This document shows, in pieces, positions 31,730-43,888 of a stretch of 64,000 nt of DNA (position 1 is its first letter; every line of letters begins with the position of its first letter). The stretch spans positions 186,001 through 250,000 of the forward strand of contig QPMI01000599.1 of assembly GCA_004431415.1 (NCBI GenBank). The letters run 5' to 3'. The notes under the pieces were generated by a model. That model had not been told where the DNA came from. It saw nothing but the letters and a program-made list of their open reading frames with translations, and searched no databases. The position numbers and the translations under genes are program-made. The stretch is from Cyanophora paradoxa. Taxonomy: Eukaryota; Glaucocystophyceae; Cyanophorales; Cyanophoraceae.

Positions 31730-32874
31730 TTAGGCGCGCTCGGGCTCGATGAGGCCGTAGCCGCCCTCGTGGCGCTCGTAGACGACGTTGATCTCGTTGG
31801 TCGCCTTGTTGCGGAACCTGGCAGAGAGCCGGTAAGGGCTTTTCAAGGACAGCAAATGCATAAAATTTAGAAGTCGCTCACACGTAGAAGTCGTGGTCGA
31901 GGTAGCCAAGGCACTCCAGGGCGTCCTGCGGCGCGGCCGTCAGGCGGATTGCGGGCAAGCGGCGGAGGATGACAGCTACGCACATCGACGGTCATAGCGG
32001 GCATGGGGAACTGCTTCTTCTTGACGACAACCGGGGCGGGCGCGGCGAAGACCTCGGCCTCATCGACGCCCGGCGCCGGGGAAGGCGAGTCCTTGGCGCG
32101 GGGGTGCTTGTCCTGGCGCTTCTCCTTGTACTTCCGCAGATTCCGGCCGATCTAGTGATACAAAGCGTCAGGATGAGAGGAACACGCGGGGAGGCTCCGC
32201 CGCGAACCTTCTCCGAAACCAGATCAATCGAGGCGTAGAGGTTCTCAGTGCGCTCCGAGGCGCGAAGGACCTGACGGCACGAAACCATGTTGACAAAGGC
32301 CTGCAAAGACGAGACAAGCGGAGATGGACCTGGCCTTGCGCGTAGACGGTCACCTCGGCGCTCTGGGTGAAGTGCACGCGGGGGTTCTTGGAGACCTGGA
32401 GGTGGACGTCCACGCCGGTAACGAAGTTCTTGAAGGTCTCGACGGAGTGCCCGATCTTCTCCTCGACGTACGCGCGGATGGCCTCGGTCAGTTCGATGCC
32501 ATCTGAGTGATTTTGTCAGCGGTTGCGGCAAGTTCCGCCGCCGAAGCGCCCTTACCGCCGGTGATCTGCATGGAATACACGCTGGATCGCGGATCGGGCC
32601 ACGTCAGCGACGCCAGCAGCGCGGCGGCCGAGGTACGTACGCACCCACGGCCAGAGCCGGTCGACATGGTCATCGCGTGGCAGTTGCGAGCGAAGGTGAA
32701 AGTGCGTGCCGGGCGGACGCCATGGAAGGAGAAGAAGGAGGAGCGGGACGCCGGAGCGATGTCCGAGAATGTCGGGATGGCCCGGGGAGCGGCGGACGCG
32801 CAGATAGACGCCGATGAGGCGACAGCCTGCGTGGCCGAGACGCCGCGAGTCGGGACGTTGAGGACGAAGGCCAT
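31730..32874 (-). CDS. PSRP1: Plastid ribosome hibernation-promoting factor (long HPF / PSRP1)
   Basis: The ATG at 32872-32874 gives MAFVLNVPTRGVSATQAVAS then SSASICASAAPRAIP. This is a Ser/Ala/Arg-rich presequence of about 70-90 residues with no hydrophobic core, fitting a transit peptide with a Phe at position 3. The mature protein starts at about ITG joined to DGIELTEAIRAYVEEKIGHS, then FKNFVTGVDVHLQVSKNPRV, HFTQSAEVTVYAQG, ASERTENLYASIDLVSEK, and IGRNLRKYKEKRQDKHPRAK. That is the HPF N-terminal domain, which binds the 30S decoding centre. A linker follows, then the long-HPF C-terminal dimerisation domain: ALECLGYLDHDFYVF and NKATNEINVVYERHEGGYGL with IEPERA, TAA at 31730. The protein silences idle plastid ribosomes. 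It is cyanobacterial in origin and nuclear-encoded here, with at least five introns (donors GTAAGGGCG, GTACGTACC). Mitochondrial targeting is the alternative but less likely. Confidence 0.92.
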
Positions 32875-34364
32875 TGTGACGATGAGCAAGACTCGATCTA
32901 AATGATCACGTACCCCAAGGGCAGTCAGTGGCAAAAACGCGCAGTGCTGCGGCTACCCGGAATTCGAAGCGTGCGCGTGCGCCGCTCGCGCCGTTCTAGA
33001 GAGCGCGAATGTCGCCTATTTCGGCTCGCCACCGCGCTGCATGCGCTGCGCCGCGGCGGTCGCTGCAGCGCAAGCTGCAGCTGGCACCGCGCGCCGCAGT
33101 ACCGGCACCGTACGCGTAGTAGTAGTACTAGTGCATCGATATCTGCGCATATGCATGCCGTCTGATCATGACCGACTACGCGGCCCTCTCGATCTGCACA
33201 TGCATATGCACATGCACATGTACATGTACGTGCACACGTGCATGTGACGTCGACATTAATATTTGCCCGCGCCACGTATACGTACGCGTATAGCTAGTGC
33301 GCATGCGTGCGCGCACGTACCGTGCACGGTAATCAATCATGATCAGCTGGAGCTGCAGAGCGTGAAATAAATTGATTGACCTTGCCAAGTTGCGATCGAA
33401 TTCGAAACATGGCTCATGATCATGATCAGTCACTGAGTGGCCCATATGCATGCAGTACTAGTGGCCCAGTTATGAGCTCAAATTTTAACACCGTGGCATT
33501 CAATGATTCTAGTTGAAGATTGAAGTCAAATGGGATCGAAATTCGAACGCTAGCCGCTTATATTAGCATCACTCGTACCGGAATCGATCTAGATCTGGCG
33601 CGAAAGCAGAGTATATACGTAATTAGAAAACATGCACACAACACTGCCGGCTGTGACAAAATACACTGTGACACTGAGACACGTGTACGTGCACTGTGCA
33701 CCATCTCATCGCAATCTGGGAAAGCCGATAAGCCGATCATGACTTAGTAACCTATATAGCTAGGCCTCATCGTGTAACTAATTAATGGAAATCGGCGCAG
33801 ACTCTGTGACTGCCACGTACAATCATTCAAAGGCAAGCTCTATCTACAAACACTGCGACATGCAGATCTAGATAAGCGTCTCAAGTGCACTGCGGCTGTG
33901 AGTCCTTTGAAATTCTCAGAGGCTCTCTAAATCTTAGCTACATGCACACTGTATACGTATATGATACGATTACGTACTCCCAGAGCAAAAAACAATTCGA
34001 AATCTGAAATATGCTACATGCACCAAAAATTTTAATCTAGACAACTTTGTGGCCTGTTCAAGCACAACCGTCTTTACAATTGTCTGTCGGCGAAAATCAA
34101 AGACTGTATCGCGTATACGTACTATGCACGGAAAACCTTTTCGTTCGCGGGCTGTCTGTTTATCGATCGATCTCGCGAGCGAATGAAGAAAACACTGCTA
34201 TCGGTGCGCTGCGAGGGTGGGGACAGGACCTGGAGGAAGCGGAGGGGGCCCAGGGTGCGGCGCCGGCCTGGCGCGCCACACGCTTCGGGGGCGGGGCGGG
34301 TGTGGGGGGAGACACTGCGGGCGGCGCCGTGGACGGAGGAGGGTGCGGGGCGGGGCGGGCGCCG
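32875..34364. other. Intergenic, AT-richer and full of short palindromes
   Basis: No gene was seen in about 1.5 kb. 33,180-33,330 is an almost continuous run of overlapping palindromic words: TGCACATGCATATGCACATG, then CACATGTACATGTACGTGCA, then CACGTATACGTACGCGTATA. 33,400-33,430 has ATGATCATGATCA. The section from 33,500 to 34,100 is the least GC-rich of the left half. Part of it must be the promoter of the HPF gene. Confidence 0.65.
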
Positions 34365-36491
34365 TCAGCCCGAAGACTTGGAGCGGGCGGCGCGGCCGGG
34401 CCCCGGCTGGCTCCCCGGGCTCACGGCCGCGGGGGACGTCGGCATGGGGGAGGCGGGGCCCAGAAAGGCGCCGGGCACGCGCTCCCCGGCGATCGCGAGG
34501 GGCGCGGGGAGGCGGGCGGCGCCGAAGGGGGGCAGAAGCATCGGGATCGAGCCCAGGCCGCCCGGGCCCGCCGCCAACACGGGCGCCGGCACGCCCGGCG
34601 GGAGCCGCGCCGCTGCCTGCGGAGGCGTGGAGCCGTGAGCCTCGAATGCAGCGCTGGCCGGGGCGAAGCAGAGGGGAAGTACCCCCGCGGAGGCGAGCAG
34701 GGGCCCCGCCGGCGCCAAGGCGAGCCCGCCGAGGGCCCCGGGGGGCGTTGCGAGGAAGGCCGGCCGCAGCATGACGCCGTGCACGGGGCTCAGGCCGGGA
34801 GCAGCGGCGGCGGCCGGCGGGAGGGAGGCCGGGTCGGGGCCCCAGCCGACGGGGAGGTAGACGAGGGGGACGCTGGCGAGGGAGGGGGCGGAGTCGGAGC
34901 GGGGCCGGAGGCGGCTGGGGCTGGGCACCCCCAGCTGCAGCATCGCCTGCGCGTCCAGCTCCTCCGACTTGCGCTTCTTCGGCCTCCGCATCTTGTTCTT
35001 GACTGCGCGCGCCAGTTCAACCCCCGCGGCCGGATGGTGTCAAGAGGGTGGCGCGAACGCACATCTCAGGCCGGGGTACATCTTTTCGAACTCTTCCTTG
35101 GCCTCCTGAGCCAGGGCGGCGTACCTTTGGGGTTACGGCGCGTCAGGGATGCGTGCGCGGCCGCAGGGGGTTCGCTCACCGATCCTTTTCCTCCTTTGGA
35201 AGCGCCTTCCACGTCTGCCCGTCGCGGGTTCGATTCCCGGCGAGAGAGAATCGAATCGTGGCCGCGGACCTTGCCGAGCATGGCGGAGATTTCAGTGTTG
35301 GCAAGGTCCGGGTACTCGGCCGCGAAGCGCTTGCGGAACTGCGCAGGTGTGAGGCGTGCCTCGCGATCGAAGTCTAGGGCCTCCGGGATCTGATCGAGAT
35401 CGAGGGCGGGGATCGCAGAGCGTATGCACATGCGCACCGTGTTCGAATATATCATGAAGCCGTTGCACTGCGGTAATGAATGTCAGGGCGCCGCGCGATA
35501 CCGCCAACGGGGTACCGGTGCGCCCGGGCGCCCGGGCCGGGGGGGTGCGGACCGGGCGCCTGGGCAGCTCTCCGGACGCGGAGTCGCGTCGGAGGGGCGG
35601 GGCGCTGGGGCCGGCGCCGGCGGGGGCGCGGCTGGGGTCCACGGGGGCGGGGGAGACGTTGCTCGTGAGCTCCTCGAGCTCGCTGGCCCCGTCGCCGTCG
35701 CTCTCCTGCTCGCGATCGGTTCGTTCGGCTTCGGAGTGGAGTGGCGGGGCGGTGCGGGGGCGGGGCGGGGGCGCGGACCAGCTTGACGTCGAGGGAGGAG
35801 GCGCTGGGGACGGAGGCGACGGAGCCGAGGGAGGCGGTGCGGCTGAAGCGGTGGCCCTCCGCCTCGCTCCAGCTCCCCGGCGCCGAGAGCGAGAGCGAGG
35901 CCGCCGAGGCCGGCCCCGCCTGCGAGGAGGCCCCCGAGCGGCGCCCCGCCGAGAGCCGCGCCGCGAGCCGCTCCGCCGCCGCCGCGATCGCGTTCCCGTC
36001 GGCGCTCTCCCACGGCGGGGCTGAGAGCTCGGCAGCGATGGCCGATGGCGAGCGGAGCGCCGGCACCGGGGGCCTCGCGAAGGGCCGGGCCGCCGACTCG
36101 GAGGCGGCCCCGGAGCTGGAGCTCGAGGTCGACGCGCCCAGGCCCACGAGCGGATCGGCATCGAGGGCGCCGACGCCGGCGCCGGAACAGGTTGCAAGGA
36201 AGGACGGTTCGGGCGGGCCGGCGATCGCCGAGTCGATCGAAGCCCAAGGGATGGGGAAGCCAGGGAGGCCGGCAAAGGGCGACGCGGCGTTGAAGAACTG
36301 GGACGCGTGCACTTGGGCGACGAGGTCCGCCCAGTCGGGGAAAGAGGATCCAGGCTGGCATGGCATGCCCCCGGGGACTGCGACGGCGGCGGCCGCGAGA
36401 GAGCGAGTCACGCGGGCGCCGGGCAGGGCTTGCGCAGCGCGGAGCGCTAGCGGAAGCCGGGCGGGGGACGCTCACAACTCGTTGTGTCCAT
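34365..36491 (-). CDS. HMG-box protein
   Basis: The ATG at 36489-36491 (MDTTS) joins across an intron (GTGAGCGTC...CGTCGCAG) to FPGGMPCQPGSSFPDWADLV. A long Ser/Ala/Pro-rich region follows with an SDGDGASELEEL-type acidic patch. The HMG box is split over small exons: CNGFMIYSNT (about 35,450), DFDREARLTPAQFRKRFAAE with YPDLANTEISAMLGK, TWKALPKEEKDR, and YAALAQEAKEEFEKMYPGL (about 35,080). It has the conserved aromatic, the W in TWKAL and the final KxYxxL-like helix. After it comes a nuclear-localisation-like MRRPKKRKSEELD, then a Pro/Gly/Ala-rich tail to the TGA at 34365. HMG boxes bend DNA, and a single box with disordered flanks suggests a chromatin or transcription factor. The intron before TWKAL holds a tRNA T-arm-like string. 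The direct target is unknown. Confidence 0.85.
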
Positions 36492-37479
36492 GAAATAAGA
36501 CTTCAGAAGAGCTCGGGGGACACCGGAGGGACGACGCCCGAGGGCGGGGGGCGGCCGAGCAGCCGGCGGTCGGTCTGGAACTGAAGGTGCCGCAGCGTCA
36601 GCGCGTGCGGCGCATTCCGCACTGGGGGAAGCACGAGCGTGCGATGAGAAAGGCGGACCGTAGCGCGGAGCATGGGGCGGGTTGTCGGCTCCAATGGTCG
36701 CTTCACGCGGGCTGAAAGCTGGCGGGACTCGGGGCTCGCCGAGTCGCGTCTCGTACGCGAGCGGAGTCGACTGCCGGTGGCTGCTGCTGCTGGTTTACGC
36801 GCGCGTCTACGGCCGGCCGATCGATCCGCCGCTTTCTGCAAGCCAGCTGCCCAGCAGATCGCACGCGGTACCCGGGGCGGCAAGGCCGAACATCCACTTT
36901 TTTCGCGCGCCTGAGTGAGCACGGGACTCCATGACCGGCCAAAAAAACAGTTGAGTTTCGACCAATCGCGCTCGGTTGCGAGCGTGCATGAATGCGAAAA
37001 GCACAACCCGCGTGACGCGGTCGGGCCACGCGATCGCGGAGAATCGCCGGTGAATGGGCCCCGGGAGCCTCCGATATATATATATATATATATTATATAA
37101 TATAAACGCGGCGATTGAAGCCGCGATTCCCGACGAATTTCCCGTTCCTGAATCTGGACGTGTCCCTTCAACGCTACTAGCGCCGTCTAGCGGATCTAGA
37201 ACTTACTAGAAGTCGACAACCGCGCGCGAGCGGCGGGTACGTATACGTACCAGTGTACCACGTACGCGTAGATACTTACGCGGCGCGGCGCGCCGCGCGC
37301 GGCCGGGCGCGCGCCGCGCGGCGGCTGTTGCGGCCCCACTTGCGGGTACGCGCGGCATTATGCCGGCAATGGCCCGGCATACGCCGTGACGTACCGCCGC
37401 TTACGCCGTGATGGTTGCGTTCGATTCGAGGCATACATGTACACGAGAGACGCGTGCGGATTTCGAGGCGGGCCTGGGC
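36492..37479. other. Intergenic with TA tract and GCGC palindromes
   Basis: This is upstream of the HMG gene and downstream of AP-2 alpha. A frame is open on the minus strand from 37,171 to 36,503, but it crosses a (TA)n tract (37,074-37,105) and shows no conserved motif. I do not call it. 37,278-37,325 is a very GC-rich alternating stretch of GCGCGCC/GGCGCGC words, followed by CCGGCAATGGCCCGGC. Confidence 0.6.
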
Positions 37480-40400
37480 CTAGGAGGGGGCGGCGAGCTG
37501 GGCGTGGAGGAGGTTGTAGAGGGCGGCGGTGACGAGCTGGTGGCCCGTCTTCACCGTCAGGCGGAACGCGAGGGCCCCCGCGTTCGTCTCCACCCGCGCC
37601 ATCACCGGGATCTGCACCGGCTGCGATGGGGGGGGAGGGTGAGACGGGAGGAGAGGGCCCCGCGGGCTGCGGAGGCGGAAAGAAGGGGGAGGGGGGGGGG
37701 GGGGGGGGGGGGTGCACCTGCTGCGGGTTCTGCGCGTTGTGCGCGAAGAAGAGGGCCACCCCGTGCAGGGCCGCCGCGCCGGCCTCGACGCCCTTCACCA
37801 CTGCCCCCGCCCCGCCTGTCAGCCGCAGGCAGCGCCGCGGCGGCCGCCGCCCGCGCTCACCGCCGAGCTTGAGGCCGCCGAAGACGCGCTCGATCGCGGC
37901 CATGTCGACGGTCCGCGCCCGCGCCGCCCCGCTGAGAGGGAGGCGCCCCGGTCAGAGGCGGGGGGCGCGGCGAGGGGGCGGGGCGCGGGGCGCGGGCGCC
38001 TGTGCTCGCGGTGCGCCTCGGAGAAGACGGGGGAGGACCACCTGCGCGGGGGTACGCCAGCGCGATCAGAAGGCGCCGGCGAGCGGATGCTGCCGCCTCG
38101 CAGCCGCGACACGCTCCACGGGCTCGAGGGACGCTAGCAGACAGACGGAACCCCGGCAAGGGATGGGCTGGAGGGGGCGCGGGGGTGCGAGCGGGGGGCG
38201 CGGGGGGGGCACCGCTTGAGGAACTCCTCGGGGGGCATGGCGAGGGGCTCGTTGAACTTGGAGAGCACGATCGGCAGCCGCAGCGACACCTGCCCAAGGG
38301 GCCGTACATGAGTTGGACCGGGGGGGAGGAAAGGGGGAGGGGGGGGGACCTGGCGCTGCTGGGCGCCCGTCGGGGCCTCGACCCTGCGGGGGCACGCGGG
38401 GGCTCAGGGGGCGGAGGGGTACGATGGCACGGGGCGCCGCCCTCCTCGCGGCTCGTTCTACGAGAGGCGCGACGGTAAGAGAGCGCACTGGAACATGATG
38501 TCGATCTTGGGGGACTCGGGGAAGGGCTCCAGGCACTGGCACATGATCCCCTGCTGCGCCTGCGGGCGCGAGCGCGGCGGCGAAGCGAGGCGCGCAGGCT
38601 CAGGCCCAGAGGGGAAGGCGGCCGGAAGCGGGGGGGGGGGGGGGGGGGGGGGGGGCAGCGTGCCTGGAAGCGGGGCGCGATGGATGGCGGCGCGGGCCCG
38701 CAGTTGATCTCGACGGCTGCGGCGAGAATCGCATCGATCACGCGGGGAGGGGACGGGGGGCGCGCGGGCGGCGCACTGGCGAAGTGGGGTACTTGGGTGC
38801 GGAAGCTGCTGAGGGGGACGGGGGCCTTGTTGCCGTAGAAGAGCAGGATGCGCCCCTGGTGGCAGTGGAACTCCATCTTGAGCGCGACCTGCGGGGCGGC
38901 CCCGTGAGGATTCGAGGGCGGTGCGGGTCGCGGGGGCGCGGGGGCGCGGGGGCGCGCCTGGAAGACGTCGTCCTCGTAGAGTATGCCGTCGTTGGCGGTG
39001 CAGAGGGCGCGGAAGAGCTCCGGGTGCGCCTCCATGCCCGACGGCGCTGCCGCCGCGGCGGGCTGGGCCGGCTGGGCGGGCTGGGCGGGGCGGCGGGGCG
39101 GCGGGGCTGGGGCGGGGGCGGGAGGGCCGAGGAGGTCGACGAGGGCGGACTGGGGCTGGGCGGGGCGGGGCGGGGCGGGGGCGGGGGCGGAATGGGCGGA
39201 GGGGGCGGGGGCCATCGGGTGCATCGACTGCATGGCCGGCTGCATGGGGTGCATCATGGAAGGCGGCGCCTGCTGCTGCTGCTGCTGCATCGCCATCGGC
39301 TGCATGCCCTGCATGCTATGCATCATCGAGGGCGGCACCTGCTGCTGCTGCTGCATCGGCTGGATCGGCTGCATGCTCTGCATCGCGGAGGGCGGCTGCT
39401 GCTGCGGGGCCTGCTGCTGCGCCGGCGTGCGCAGGGCGTCGGCGAGGGACATCGACTGGGCCTGCTGCACGGGCTGGCCCATGCCGAGGCCCATGGGCGG
39501 CGGCGGCGCCGGCGGCTGCGCCGGGGCCTGCGAGGGCGACGCGAACGGGTTGTCTTCCTCGGGGGGTGCCAGCGCGGGGGGCGGCCCGACCGGGCCGCCC
39601 ATCAGCAGGTCCAGGGCCCCTGTACCGGAGGCCCTCGTGAGGGCCGAGAAGAGGGGCGGTGAGGAGGAGGGAGGGGGACCTTGCTGGGAGGGGGCGGCGG
39701 CAGCGGCGGCGGCACCGGTCGGCGTGGCCGGCGCCGGGCGGGCGCGCGTGCGGACGGAGGGGGCCTGCGGGGGGCGGTGAGCGGGGCGGGAGCGGGCGCC
39801 TCGCAGGCGTCCACCTGGGAGAGCTCGGGGGCGCCGGCGGGGGCGGGCGGGGGCGTCGGGTCGGCGAAGGGGTTGTCGGGCTCCACGGCGGCCGGGCCCG
39901 ACACGTCCAGCAGGTTGGCCTCCCTGCCGGCACCTCGGCGCGACGCCTCGGAGCGCCTGAGGGGGCGGGGCCGCACGCGGGGGGCGCCTTGGGGGTCTCC
40001 GGGGCCTTGGGGGCCTCGCCCTGCGGCGCGCGAGGAGCGTCAACAGCGCGCTGCGCCCGCTCTCGGCTCCCAGCTCTCAGCCATCGGCATCGGGGGGCGC
40101 CCGGGGCTGGCCGGCCGGCCGAGTCGCCGGGGGCAGGCAGGCGGGCACCTTCTTCTTCTGCTCGTCCTCGAAGGAGGCGGTCCACGTCTGCGCCCCCGCG
40201 TGCTTCTCCGCCAGGCGCTGCCCCCGGCGGCCCCGCCCGCTCAGCGCCGCTGCTCCGGGGGAGGCCTGGGCGCGGGGCGGGGGCACCTTGAGGAGGGCGG
40301 ACTCGCGGTCCGGGAAGGCCGGCATCATCTCCCACACCGTGTGCTGGCCCCCGCCACGCGGTGAGCCGTGCGGGCGCAAGGCCGCACGGGCCGGCGCGGA

Positions 40401-43400
40401 GGGCGCCGCGGGACGAATGGGACGGCCGCTGGGCTCTAGCAGGGTGCCCCGTACACGGGGGGCGGCGGGGCGGGCGCACGACGACGTTGTCGGAGACGGC
40501 GCGGCCGAAGGCGGCGTACTCGCACGCCCGCTGCTGGATCTCCACGTCGAAGAACGCCTTGTGCGACTCGAACACTGCGGGAGCGGCGAGGAGGAGGAGG
40601 GCCGGCGGTGAGTGGGCGGTCGGCCGGGCGGTCGGCCGGGCGGCGGGGCGGCGCACCGGGCAGGATGGTCTCCTTCAGCTCGGGGTACACGTTCATGAAC
40701 TGCGAGGGGAAGAGTGGGCGGGGACGAGGAGGCGGGCGGGGCGGGGGCGGGGCCCGGGGGCCACCTTGACGTAGGTGGAGAGGAGCATGGCGCGCGTCTG
40801 GCCCGTGCACGAGGGGAAGCGCCGGTGCAGCAGCCCGAACTGGTTCGCCGGCCTGCCGTCCCCCCGCCCGCCGTCAGCGGAGGCGGCTCGGAGGGGCCCG
40901 GGGTGGGGCTGGCCCCTCCCCCTCCCGGGGACGGCTGGAGGGGGCTCTGGAGGGGCCCGCGGGGCGCACGAGCACTGGGGCTGGTCCGAGATGAGGTGCC
41001 CGAACTCGCCGAGGAGGTACGAGCCGACCGTCAGCATCTTCTCGTGCACGTTCTCCGCCTCCAGGTTCTGCCCCCGCCGTCAGCGGCGCCCCGGCCCGCG
41101 GCGGCTGCGAGGGGCCTAGGGCGGGCGCAGCGGGGCGGCGGCCCGCGAGGCGCTTCCACGTCTGGGAGAGACCGGAAGCGGCCTGGCAGGCCTCTCCTCC
41201 AGGCTCTCGGTAGGCCTCGGGGCGGGGCGGGGCGGGGCGGGGCGGGGCGGGGCGGGGCGGGCCTTGAAGACGGTGGCGGCGGCGTACTGCTGGAGGGCCT
41301 CGTTGTTCGTGACGATCCTGCGCGGGCACGCGCGGCGAGGCGGCCCGCTCACCGAGGCCACGCCGGCGGGCGGGAGCGCCGCGCGGGGCGCGGGCGCACA
41401 TGACGACGCGGTGCCACACGACGTCGGACACGAAGTCCCTGCGCGCCAGTCAGGGCCGGCAGGTCCCGGGGCGGGCCGGCGGGGGGGCGGGGGGGCGGAC
41501 CCGGCGAGGCTGATGAGCTGGAGGATGACATCGACGTACCTGCGCGCGCGCCCCGCCGTCGCCTCCCGCGCTCACCCGAAGCCCGGGGCGGCGCAGGACG
41601 GGCCCCTAGCGGCGCGCACCAGGCGAGGCGCGGTGCGAACTTCTCGGCGAGGATGGCGATCTTGAGGACCTGCGGGGCGGGCTGGGCCCTCGGGGCGGGG
41701 CGGCGGGGCGGCGGGGCGCACGAGCTCCTCGCGGATGGCGAAGTCGGCGGTGACGAGGAAGTCGAGCAGCTCGCCCACGATCTCCTGCGCCGCCCCGCGC
41801 GTCAGCGAGGGGCGGGGCGAGCGGGAGGCAGCGCTGCGGGGCGGGGCGGGGCGGGGCGGGGCGGGCCTGGCCGTTGCTCGCGTCGCAGATGGCGTAGAGG
41901 AGGTCGAGGGCGCGGCGGCGGATGGAGATGTCCGCGTCCCTAAGCGACTCCACGATCCGCTGCTGGTGCTTCCGCACCTGCCGCGGGACCCGCGTCAGGG
42001 GGGCCAGGGGGGAGGGGGAAAAGGCGGGGCGCGCGTGGTCGGCGGCGTCGGGGATGACGGCGACGCGGCCCATCGTCTCCAGCCCCAGGTACTTGATGTT
42101 CGGCTCCCGCACCTGCCCGGGCCCCCCGCCGACGCCCCGCCCCGTGAGGCCCCGCCGGGCGCGGCGAGGGCGCTACGCCGAGCGCGGCTGCCGGGCTGCG
42201 GGGCCGGGGGAGGGGTACGGGCGCACGGCGATGAAGCGGCCCAGGAGGTTGATGCCCTGCGAGACCAGGTCCCCCTCCTTCCTGCCGGCGACGAACGGTG
42301 AGGGGGGTACGGGTTCAGGGCCACCGGGGGGGGGGAGGGGGGGAGGGGAAGGAAGGGTACGAGTCCATCTGAACGACGAGGTTGATCGCCTCGAAGAGAA
42401 CGGCGTGGCTCGCGTTGTTCTTGTTCACATTCTGCACCCGGGCGGGGGAGAGCGGGGCGGGGTGAGCGTGCGGGGTACCCGATCCGGGACGAGGGGTACG
42501 CCGCGCACCTTAGTGACGTCCGTCGTGGCGATGATCTGCTTCAGGACCTGCGCGGCGCTTCAGCGCTGATCGCGGGGGTACGGCGATGGCGGCGCGAAAG
42601 GGGAGGGCACCTCGATGAGGTTGCGCTTGAAGCTGCCGCGCTCGCGCTCCGAGCGGCGCTTCTCCTTGTCCCGCTCCTTTTCGCGCTCCTTCTCGTCCTC
42701 CGGCCGGCTCGTCGGGGGGTAGTACTGCAGGAGCCGCAGCGCCTTCACCTGCCCGGTACCCCCGCTCGCTGCGGGTCCGGGGTGCGCGGGTGCGAGGGCG
42801 CGGCGCGCCTGGATCCACGGGGAGGGTATGCCATAGTACGTGTAGTCGGGGCCGTACTCGCGGTCGACGAGCAGCTGAGGGGGTACGCGATTGGGGGCGC
42901 CGGCACGAGGAGCGCGGGGGCTGCGCGCGCACGCGGGAGAGGATCTTGCAGGCGGCGGGGGCGAGCGCGTCCCAGCCGCGCGGGTTGATGGACACGATCC
43001 CGTTGGCCATGGAGAGAGCGGACGTGACGACACCGAGGTCCCGGTCGCCCATCAGCTCGATGAGCCGCTCGGTCCACGTCTCGGGCGAGAGCACCTGCGG
43101 GACGCAGCGCGGCGCCACGCTCAGCTTTGCGCACCGGCGCTCACTCGCGTGCGAAGCGCACCTCCGGCTGCTTCCTGTAGAGGCGGAGCATGCAGAGGAT
43201 CGCCTTCTTCCGGATGGAGGGGCGGTAGGTGCTGCGGGGCGCGGGGGCTCGGGGAGGGCGGGGCGGCCGGCACGAGCGGGCGCCGGCGGTCGCACTTGTT
43301 CATCACGATCTTCTCGACCTCGGGGGCGAGGGCCTCTGCGAAGTCGCGGCCGCCCATGTTTGCGACGGACGTCAGCGCGAGGGCCATGAAGTTCTCGTTC

Positions 43401-43888
43401 TTCGACACGATGTCGTTCCGGATTGCGTTGATAATGAGCCGCAGCAGCTCGCTCTCCTCGTTCAGCAGCAGCGACGTCGCCAGGTAGCCCTGCAGCGCCG
43501 CCTCGGGCGGCGAAGCGGGGCGCGGGCGGCGGGCGCGAGGCGCACGACTTGCTTCTCTGAGTACTTGCTGGACCCGATGAGGTTGATCGCTTCCATATGG
43601 CCAAAGTCGACCTCGTAGCCCAGCATGTAGATGTAGAGCAGCTTCCATGTGTACTTCTTCTTATCGTACGAGCTGAGCGCCGTGTCCGACTTGAACTTCT
43701 TCCGAATGTGCGCCATCTCTTTGTCCACGCGCTTCTTCTCCGCCTCCTTGCTCTGGCCTGCGGCGAGCCTCGGGGGGTCACAGAGGGAAGCATTTCGCGC
43801 CCAGGCGTGCGCGGAGGCGCTCACAGTTGCGAATGTCCGATATGAACACCGTCAGCCCGCGCATGTTGGACTGCGCGCCGAGGGTCAT
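37480..43888 (-). CDS. AP2A1: AP-2 complex subunit alpha (alpha-adaptin)
   Basis: The start is ATG 43886-43888 (MTLGAQSN), leading into [14 protein letters not shown]. An intron (GTGAGCGCC...) joins [20 protein letters not shown]. The trunk follows family order: [205 protein letters not shown] and [20 protein letters not shown]. The hinge has two NPF motifs (NPFADPT about 39,870; NPFASPS about 39,550) and a Gln/Met-rich stretch. The C-terminal appendage ends [23 protein letters not shown] at 37480. AP-2 links cargo and PI(4,5)P2 to clathrin at the plasma membrane. There are about 25 introns, many with C runs. Some hinge exon borders are uncertain. Confidence 0.95.

Noticed and set aside
35165-35245. 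tRNA gene on the plus strand
   Set aside because: Only a T-arm-like string is present. No acceptor stem or anticodon arm can be drawn, and the region overlaps a conserved HMG-box exon on the other strand.
36503-37171. Minus-strand frame of 222 codons ahead of the HMG gene
   Set aside because: It crosses a TA repeat that would code Tyr-Ile runs, has no conserved motif and no sound start. It is more likely 5' flank.
37857-40043. Open frame of 728 codons on the minus strand
   Set aside because: Part of it is the true AP-2 alpha hinge, but it runs through several introns and frames that break the conserved appendage sequence. It is not one exon.
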